Assembly (NCBI GenBank): GCA_045606045.1 | Contig: JAZURE010000024.1 | Location: 1-64,000, forward strand | From: RGIG8748 sp045606045 | GTDB lineage: Bacteria; Bacillota; Clostridia; UMGS1810 | Length of the DNA: 64,000 bases | Direction of reading: 5' to 3' | Shown here: positions 25,098-30,169 of the stretch, piece after piece | Numbering within the stretch: the stretch's first letter is position 1 | Layout: every line of letters begins with the position of its first letter | Position numbers and translations under genes: made by a program | Notes under the pieces: generated by a model | The model's database searches: none | Seen by the model: the letters and a program-made list of their open reading frames with translations, nothing else | Told to the model about the DNA's origin: nothing

Positions 25098-25420
25098 ACA
25101 ATATCCGACTTTTCTATACAATATTTCATGGCAGATAATGCCTTGCTGTAAGGCACATGTGCCAAAGCTGCCCTTGCGGCTATAATGACATTGTAGCCAC
25201 ATTCAGTCTCAGGCATACATTCTCTGTAGGCAGCACGAATAAGCCTCTTTGCACGATTGCGGTCGTGTGCCTTACCAACTGCCTTGGATACTGTGATGCC
25301 AAGGCTGCTTTTGCCCTTTTTGTTTTTGTAATAATGAAAAACCATACAATCGGAAACGATTTTCTTGCCTTTTCTGTACGCATAAGTAAATTCCCGATTA
25401 AGTTTAACAGTACCTCTCAT
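25094..25420 (-). CDS. rnpA: Ribonuclease P protein component
   Basis: The 108-aa basic protein has the RNase P signature KAHDRNRAKRLIRAAYR (about residues 48-64) that contacts the catalytic RNA. It helps mature the 5' ends of tRNAs. ATG at 25420 is chosen because AGGTG lies 6 bases upstream; GTG and ATG codons slightly farther up sit too close to that site. It is followed by overlapping yidD. Confidence 0.95.
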   Translation of the reverse strand: MRGTVKLNREFTYAYRKGKKIVSDCMVFHYYKNKKGKSSLGITVSKAVGKAHDRNRAKRLIRAAYRECMPETECGYNVIIAARAALAHVPYSKALSAMKYCIEKSDIV

Positions 25421-25546
25421 AATCATCACCTATACAAAAAACGGAACGGTCAGGGCTGCTTTGCATCTTATACAAAGTCTTGGACCGTTCCCTACAGTTC
25501 TCTTGTAGGATTGAGACTGGCTCAATCGTTAATTGACTCAAAATGC

Positions 25547-25681
25547 TTAAGCGGATAAAACTTTTCTACCCTTTAATCTTCTGCGAGCTAAAACCTTTCT
25601 GCCGTTTCTGTCGCTCATTCTTGCTCTGAAGCCGTGAACCTTGCTTCTGTGTCTTACATTAGGCTGGAATGTTCTTTTCAT
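25547..25681 (-). CDS. rpmH: 50S ribosomal protein L34
   Basis: The minus strand encodes a 44-aa, very basic protein beginning MKRTFQPNVRHRSKVHGFRA and ending in a run of Arg/Lys (LARRRLKGRKVLSA). This is the full length of L34. A good Shine-Dalgarno (GGAGG) precedes it. It heads the rpmH-rnpA-yidD-yidC-jag run and has a near-consensus sigma-A promoter 136-164 bases upstream. In Bacillus it is divergent from dnaA; here dnaA lies 12 kb away on the same strand. Confidence 0.97.
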   Translation of the reverse strand: MKRTFQPNVRHRSKVHGFRARMSDRNGRKVLARRRLKGRKVLSA

Positions 25682-25816
25682 TAACTCTACACCTCCTTAC
25701 AAAGTACAGCTGTAACTGTCGGGATTCCCCAAACACTTGTTTAGGGCTGCTCCGCCGCGTACAAAGCGGATGCACTGTCCCGCCAAAAATAATCTGCCGA
25801 CTAAAAATCACATCTA

Positions 25817-25845
25817 ATTATATACCATAGAGGTTTGTTTGTCAA
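25817..25845 (-). promoter_or_regulatory. Sigma-A promoter for rpmH
   Basis: On the minus strand TTGACA (25840-25845) and TATAAT (25817-25822) have an exact 17-base spacer. Both hexamers are perfect. The leader to the rpmH start is about 130 bases. Confidence 0.9.
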
Positions 25846-25891
25846 CATAAATTTTTCGTATTATCCTATAATTCGGGTATTTTGGAGTATT

Positions 25892-25929
25892 TTATCCACA
25901 TTGACATATGAGTTTTTAACATATATAAT
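25892..25929 (+). promoter_or_regulatory. DnaA box overlapping a sigma-A promoter
   Basis: A consensus DnaA box TTATCCACA (25892-25900) is followed directly by TTGACA (25901-25906), a 17-base spacer and TATAAT (25924-25929). The promoter drives the pseudouridine synthase gene. The box touching the -35 suggests possible DnaA control or a leftover of an origin region. Confidence 0.75.
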
Positions 25930-25947
25930 GTAAGCAGAGGTGACATA

Positions 25948-26649
25948 ATGCGTCTTGATAAATTTCTTTCAAACAGCGGCAAAGGAAGCCGTAAGGAAAT
26001 AAAACAAATTTTAAAAGAGGGTACCGTTACGGTAAACGGCAAGGTAATAAAGGATGCCGCATACAAGGTAGACGAAGTAAATGACAAAGTTTTAATCGGA
26101 AATCTACCTATTATATATAAGCCCTTTGTGTATCTTATGCTAAATAAACCCCAAGGCTATGTAAGCGCCGTTTACGATAAGAAGCTTCCCGTTGTAACCG
26201 ACCTTGTACCCGGGGAGTATGCACACTACGAAGTGTTCCCCGTGGGAAGACTCGACATAGACACCGAGGGACTTCTTATTCTTACAAATGACGGCGACCT
26301 GTGCCACAGACTGCTCTCTCCCAAAAGCCATGTGGACAAGACCTACTTTGTGCGATGCGAAAAAGATTTTAGGGAAAGCGACATACAGTTATTTAAAGAC
26401 GGAGTTGTGTTGGACGATGGCTACAAAACCATGAGCGCCGTGCTCAGAATAGATACTGCCTGTCCCCACGAATGTCTTCTTACAATACAGGAGGGCAAAT
26501 TCCATCAGGTAAAACGCATGATGGAGGCAATAGATAACAAAGTGGTTTACTTAAAGAGGGTAAAAATGGGCTCTCTCTCACTCGATGAACACCTGTCGCT
26601 TGGCAAAATACGAGAGCTTACGGATGATGAGATAGAATCTCTAAATTAA
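25948..26649 (+). CDS. rRNA pseudouridine synthase, RsuA/RluB-type
   Basis: The 233-aa protein starts with an S4 RNA-binding domain (MRLDKFLSNSGKGSRKE, about 1-60). The catalytic domain has the RLDIDTEGLLILTNDG motif (about 99-114) that holds the catalytic Asp. The family converts a single uridine of 16S or 23S rRNA to pseudouridine. Length and sequence fit RsuA-like enzymes (16S position 516) best, but RluB/RluF cannot be excluded. It has a strong promoter and is transcribed away from rpmH. Confidence 0.88.
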   Translation: MRLDKFLSNSGKGSRKEIKQILKEGTVTVNGKVIKDAAYKVDEVNDKVLIGNLPIIYKPFVYLMLNKPQGYVSAVYDKKLPVVTDLVPGEYAHYEVFPVGRLDIDTEGLLILTNDGDLCHRLLSPKSHVDKTYFVRCEKDFRESDIQLFKDGVVLDDGYKTMSAVLRIDTACPHECLLTIQEGKFHQVKRMMEAIDNKVVYLKRVKMGSLSLDEHLSLGKIRELTDDEIESLN

Positions 26650-26874
26650 TCCTCTAATAAACAGTTTTGTTTGTGCAAAAACAACAAATTTTATCATATT
26701 TAATCTTGGCGCAAAATTTGACATATCAATTTTATCATACTTTTTAACAAAAACGCATGTTCAAATTGTGCAAAAACTCTAATTTTTAATTTGCCAAAGT
26801 CGTTTTCTTTAAATTTTAGTGTACATTTTATGCAATCTGTATAATTTGCGGGATTTATTTTGTCATTTTAACCA

Positions 26875-26903
26875 TTGGCACAAAGCAAAAAATATGATAA
26901 AAT
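26875..26903 (+). promoter_or_regulatory. Probable sigma-A promoter for the msmX-type gene
   Basis: TTGGCA (26875-26880), a 17-base spacer and TAAAAT (26898-26903) lie 44 bases before the start codon. The rest of the 297-base, very AT-rich spacer 26650-26946 shows no gene or clear structure. Confidence 0.6.
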
Positions 26904-26946
26904 ACACTTAATAATTGTTTAGATGATACTTTAGGAGGTTATTGTA

Positions 26947-28053
26947 ATGGCAAGTTTAAGCTTACAACACATCTATAAGAGATATGACGGCGGAGTTACT
27001 GCTGTTTCCGACTTCTGCCTCGATATCGAAGACAAGGAGTTTATCGTTCTTGTTGGTCCTTCCGGTTGCGGTAAGTCCACAACACTCAGAATGATTGCCG
27101 GTCTTGAAGAAATCTCTGACGGTGAACTTTACATAGGTGACAAGCTTATGAACGATGTTCCCCCCAAGGACAGAGATATAGCAATGGTTTTCCAGAACTA
27201 TGCTCTCTATCCCCATATGACCGTATTTGACAACATGGCATTCGGTCTTAAATTAAGAAAGATTAAAAAAGAAGAAATATCCAGAAGAGTTAATGAAGCT
27301 GCTAAGATTCTCGACATAGCTCACCTTCTCGACAGAAAGCCGAAGGCTCTCTCCGGCGGTCAGAGACAGCGTGTTGCTCTCGGTCGTGCAATCGTAAGAG
27401 AACCTAAGGTATTCCTTATGGACGAACCTCTCTCCAACCTCGATGCTAAGCTTCGTGTACAGATGAGAACAGAAATCTCCAAGCTCCATCAGAGACTCCA
27501 GACAACATTTATCTATGTTACACATGACCAGACAGAGGCTATGACAATGGGTACAAGAATCGTTGTTATGAAAGACGGCTTTATCCAGCAGATAGATACT
27601 CCTATCGGTCTTTACAACAAGCCTACAAATATGTTCGTTGCAGGCTTTATCGGAAGCCCCCAGATGAACTTTACAGACTGTGTAGTTGGTGCTAACTGCG
27701 AATCTCTTACATTCGACGGTCACACAATCAATCTTCCCGAGGGCATATCCAATAAGCTCAAGGCTGCAGACTGCGCAGGCAAGGAAGTAGTTCTCGGTAT
27801 CAGACCCGAAGATATGCACGATGAAGAAGCATTCTTAAATTCTTCTCCCGAAAGTGTTATCGATGCTTTCGTAGAAGTTACAGAAATGATGGGTGCTGAA
27901 ACATTCCTCTACATGTTAATCGGCGAAACCAGATTTACCGCAAGAGTTAACCCCAGAACAACAGCAGTTCCTCAGGCAAGCATTAAGATTGCCCTTGACC
28001 TTAACAAGATTCACCTCTTCGATAAGGAAACAGAAGCTGTTATTCTTAACTAA
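26947..28053 (+). CDS. msmX: Sugar ABC transporter ATP-binding protein (MsmX/UgpC type)
   Basis: This 368-aa ATPase has Walker A GPSGCGKST, the ABC signature LSGGQRQRVALGRA, Walker B VFLMDEPLSNLD, the H-loop VTHDQTEAM, and a C-terminal MalK-like regulatory domain (about 240-368). MsmX-type ATPases energise several carbohydrate importers whose permeases are encoded elsewhere, which fits the lack of transporter partners here. Its codon choice is noticeably more biased than in neighbours, which suggests high expression. AGGAGG precedes the ATG and a strong terminator follows. Confidence 0.92.
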   Translation: MASLSLQHIYKRYDGGVTAVSDFCLDIEDKEFIVLVGPSGCGKSTTLRMIAGLEEISDGELYIGDKLMNDVPPKDRDIAMVFQNYALYPHMTVFDNMAFGLKLRKIKKEEISRRVNEAAKILDIAHLLDRKPKALSGGQRQRVALGRAIVREPKVFLMDEPLSNLDAKLRVQMRTEISKLHQRLQTTFIYVTHDQTEAMTMGTRIVVMKDGFIQQIDTPIGLYNKPTNMFVAGFIGSPQMNFTDCVVGANCESLTFDGHTINLPEGISNKLKAADCAGKEVVLGIRPEDMHDEEAFLNSSPESVIDAFVEVTEMMGAETFLYMLIGETRFTARVNPRTTAVPQASIKIALDLNKIHLFDKETEAVILN

Positions 28054-28063
28054 TTCCAATATA

Positions 28064-28096
28064 AAAAGGCAGCTTATTTAAGCTGCCTTTTTTGTT
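28064..28096 (+). terminator. Intrinsic terminator of the msmX-type gene
   Basis: AAAAAGGCAGCTTA and TAAGCTGCCTTTTTT form a strong hairpin with a T run. It lies just before the mltG Shine-Dalgarno, so mltG relies on readthrough or on a promoter I do not see. Confidence 0.9.
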
Positions 28097-28110
28097 GAAA
28101 GGATTACACA

Positions 28111-29130
28111 ATGATAAAGATTAAACGCATAATTATTACAATAGCTGTACTGGCACTTTTGTTTGTATTTGTCTTCCCTATGGGTGCGGATTTTCTTAAT
28201 ATTCCCGTATCTAAAGACGGCGGAGAGGTGCTTGTTACCATAGAAGACGGCACCTCTACCTATGGCATAGGTAAGGTCCTCAAGGAAAATGAACTCATCC
28301 GAAGCAGTATGGTTTTTTTGCTAAAGGTTAAGACAAGTGAGTACAGCGGTAAGCTTACAAGCGGTACATACACTCTTTCTCCGAAAATGACAATAACGGA
28401 GATATGCCAAAATCTCTCCGAGAAGAAACCCGTTAGGGAAACTGTAACTATTACCTTTCCCGAGGGCTACACTATAGAGCAGATGGCACAAACACTCGCG
28501 GAAAAGTCCCTTGTATCAAGGGATGCATTCTTTAGTGCGATTTCAGATAGCTATGAGTACGATTTTCTTAATGAAATTCCAAAGGACAAGGATTATACAC
28601 ATGCTCTTCAGGGTTTTCTGTTTCCCGACACCTATGAATTCTATGAGGACAGCTCTGCACACGAAATCATAAACAGGATGCTCGCCCGCTTTGATGAAGT
28701 TTATTTTTCCATGGCAACAGACAGCAAGGATATTTTTGATATAATAACAAAGGCATCCATGATAGAAAAAGAAGCAAAGCTTGAATCTGAACGCCCCGTA
28801 ATCGCAGGTGTTATAGAAAACCGCACCTCAAGAAATATGCCGTATCAGATAGACGCAACCGTGCTCTATGCGGCTACAGACGGCTTGTATGATAACGATA
28901 ACAGCGCCTTTATAGCAGATAAAATCAAAAATCTCGACTCTCCGTACAATACATATATGTACGCAGGACTTCCTGCAGGACCTATATGTAACCCGGGTAC
29001 CACATCAATAAAGGCAGCATTAAATCCCGATAGCCACAGCTATCTTTACTATCATACCGATACAAAGAAAAATGACGGCTCGCATATATTTACAGAGACA
29101 TTTAATCAGCACACAAGTACGATGAATTAA
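28111..29130 (+). CDS. mltG: Endolytic murein transglycosylase MltG (YceG-like)
   Basis: The 339-aa protein has an N-terminal membrane anchor (about residues 5-25), a LysM-like region, and the YceG catalytic domain. The catalytic Glu lies in KASMIEKEAKLESER. The conserved end is AGLPAGPICNPGTTSIKAALNP. MltG cuts nascent glycan strands and so sets their length at the division and elongation machinery. It acts on the outer face of the membrane. Confidence 0.93.
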   Translation: MIKIKRIIITIAVLALLFVFVFPMGADFLNIPVSKDGGEVLVTIEDGTSTYGIGKVLKENELIRSSMVFLLKVKTSEYSGKLTSGTYTLSPKMTITEICQNLSEKKPVRETVTITFPEGYTIEQMAQTLAEKSLVSRDAFFSAISDSYEYDFLNEIPKDKDYTHALQGFLFPDTYEFYEDSSAHEIINRMLARFDEVYFSMATDSKDIFDIITKASMIEKEAKLESERPVIAGVIENRTSRNMPYQIDATVLYAATDGLYDNDNSAFIADKIKNLDSPYNTYMYAGLPAGPICNPGTTSIKAALNPDSHSYLYYHTDTKKNDGSHIFTETFNQHTSTMN

Positions 29131-29145
29131 TTTTATAAAAAGCTG

Positions 29146-29174
29146 TTTAAATAATATGAAACAAGTTGTATAAT
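29146..29174 (+). promoter_or_regulatory. Promoter of the small hydrophobic ORF (toxin-like) transcript
   Basis: TATAAT (29169-29174) with a weak -35 TTTAAA (29146-29151) at 17 bases. The block GTTGTATAATGTATCTGTC is repeated in the related locus at 52632, where the -35 is the better TTGAAA. Confidence 0.6.
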
Positions 29175-29273
29175 GTATCTGTCGGAGAAATTCGACAGGC
29201 AGTTCGGGAATGAACATTCCGTGGACGGCTCGCCCCAAACCCCATTACATAATGGAGAGGGGGTGGTTTCTTT

Positions 29274-29348
29274 ATGGAAAAAATATTAACGAGAATATTG
29301 ATTTTTACAATTATCTTTTTGATAGTTTTCGATATAAAGACAAATTAG
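29274..29348 (+). CDS. 24-aa hydrophobic peptide, putative type I toxin
   Basis: The reading frame encodes 24 residues: a short charged start (MEKILTR), one hydrophobic stretch (ILIFTIIFLIVF), and a charged tail (DIKTN). A strong G-rich Shine-Dalgarno (GAGAGGGGGTGG) lies 7 bases upstream. The 3' end of the gene forms part of a bidirectional terminator stem. A strong promoter on the other strand faces it from 29459. Size, hydrophobicity and convergent overlapping 3' ends match type I toxin-antitoxin loci such as txpA/ratA and bsrG/SR4. I do not recognise the peptide family, and toxicity is an inference. Confidence 0.5.
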   Translation: MEKILTRILIFTIIFLIVFDIKTN

Positions 29349-29424
29349 TCGCCCACACCGTCAAATGTAGCGACTAATTTTTAATCGTTATTCTGGCGAG
29401 TCGTTCAACGGACTGCCTTTTTCT
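29341..29424 (-). ncRNA. Putative antisense RNA (antitoxin-like) to the 24-aa ORF
   Basis: A perfect minus-strand promoter, TTGACA (29454-29459), 17 bases, TATAAT (29431-29436), should start RNA near 29424. The RNA has a first hairpin (GGC..GCC around CGTTGAACG). A terminator hairpin AATTAGTCGC/GCGACTAATT follows, with loop TACATTTGACGGTGTGG. Its last part is complementary to the end of the 24-aa ORF. A related RNA, with different stem bases but similar loop, is encoded at 52680-52770. Confidence 0.6.
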
Positions 29425-29430
29425 ATATTT

Positions 29431-29459
29431 ATTATATAAAATAAAACTTGTTTTGTCAA
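29431..29459 (-). promoter_or_regulatory. Promoter of the antisense RNA
   Basis: Perfect -35 and -10 hexamers with a 17-base spacer on the minus strand; the same arrangement recurs at 52776-52804. Confidence 0.85.
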
Positions 29460-29551
29460 CAATTTTGTTCGATTTATTTTTGTCATTTATACAAACTCTT
29501 ATAACTTTTGAGACAAAATTTTTATATTACAAATTGCGACAGTTTTCTCGG

Positions 29552-29580
29552 TTGACTTTCGACCTTATATATGATAATAT
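29552..29580 (+). promoter_or_regulatory. Promoter of RNA cassette 1
   Basis: TTGACT (29552-29557), 17 bases and TAATAT (29575-29580). About 30 bases upstream are shared with cassette 2 (TTACAAA, TGCGACA, GTTTTCTCGG or GTTTCTCGG), which suggests a common regulator or UP-like element. Confidence 0.75.
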
Positions 29581-29584
29581 AATC

Positions 29585-29741
29585 TTGCGAAACAAAATTT
29601 AACATCTATTACAAGAAATAGTATTACATTAGTAAAAAATGTATACGCTCTATTTCTATTTCTTGTATTAGAATGGATTTTGTTTCGCGACTTTGGAGCT
29701 GTACGTTTTTTGTGCGTCGGCTCTGCGCCGGCGCATTTTTT
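29585..29741 (+). ncRNA. Structured RNA of cassette 1, ending in a terminator
   Basis: A closing stem (TGCGAAACAAAAT with ATTTTGTTTCGCGA) leads to a 17-bp stem with one mismatch (TCTATTACAAGAAATAG with CTATTTCTTGTATTAGA). The tip is a small TTAC/GTAA hairpin followed by unpaired ATACGCTCTATTT. After GGAGCTGT comes the terminator TGCGTCGGC/GCCGGCGCA with six Ts. Cassette 2 has the same plan with other stem bases. It could be a free small RNA or an attenuating leader for the 32-aa ORF behind it. No known family is assigned. Confidence 0.65.
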
Positions 29742-29769
29742 AATTTATATCAAAACAGAGAGGAGAAAA

Positions 29770-29868
29770 ATGCCAATGGAAGATTATAAGAAGATGTATT
29801 ATGAGCTATTTAATAAAATCACAGATGTAATAGAAAACCTTAAAAAAATCCAGCAGGAAGCAGAATAA
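29770..29868 (+). CDS. 32-aa protein of cassette 1
   Basis: The ORF encodes MPMEDYKKMYYELFNKITDV followed by a Lys/Gln-rich helix ending QQEAE. It has a good Shine-Dalgarno (GAGAGGAG). A near-identical copy, different only at the last residue, occurs at 49591-49689 behind the same RNA and terminator. Third-position differences between the copies (for example AAG/AAA, AAT/AAC, CTT/CTC) keep the protein unchanged, which supports real translation. Similar short helical YxxLFNxITDxIE proteins are familiar to me from Clostridia, but no function is known to me. Confidence 0.75.
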   Translation: MPMEDYKKMYYELFNKITDVIENLKKIQQEAE

Positions 29869-29934
29869 ATATATTTATCTGGTACTGCAAACAAATAATA
29901 TGCTTTGCGTAAGCAAAGCTACCTTATTCTAATG

Positions 29935-30126
29935 CCGCATTGAAATATGCGGGATTTAGAAAGGAAAAAGAGAAAAGGCAAAGCTATCGCAAACGGCAAA
30001 TGCAATAATTCAGTTTCATTATGCATTTGCCGTTTAGTGAGGATTTATTGCAAAAATTGCAATTTCCGCAACGGCGATAGAGCTTTGCCTTTTATATTTT
30101 TGCTTTTCCCGCATATTTCAATGCGG
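29935..30126. repeat. 192-bp palindromic element, family 1, copy at 29.9 kb
   Basis: Perfect 20-bp inverted ends (CCGCATTGAAATATGCGGGA and its complement) enclose a further stem (AAAGGCAAAGCT..CGATAG region) and two hairpins. Read on the minus strand: GTTGCGGAAA, hairpin TTGCAA/TTGCAA, AAATCCTCACT, then hairpin AAACGGCAAATGCA/TGCATTTGCCGTTT with loop TAATGAAACTGAATTAT. The same single-stranded segments, on different stems, appear at 49078-49320. No coding potential is seen. Confidence 0.8.
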
Positions 30127-30160
30127 AGGGGCAACAAGAGGCATGCCTAAATGCCCCTTG
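30127..30160 (-). terminator. Probable terminator of gyrA
   Basis: On the minus strand GGGGCA and TGCCCC pair around an 18-base loop containing GGCATGCC, directly after the gyrA stop codon region. The T run is poor, and the adjoining palindrome may help. Confidence 0.55.
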
Positions 30161-30169
30161 GGTTTTGTT

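Noticed and set aside
26650..26946. Riboswitch or origin in the AT-rich spacer before the msmX-type gene
   Set aside because: Only AT-rich sequence and one promoter were found; no conserved aptamer core, DnaA box cluster or long hairpin could be supported.
29585..29741. Calling the cassette RNA a 6S RNA
   Set aside because: The long hairpin with an asymmetric open region is suggestive, but I cannot identify 6S-specific features, and linkage to a small ORF behind a terminator is not a known 6S arrangement. Left unassigned.
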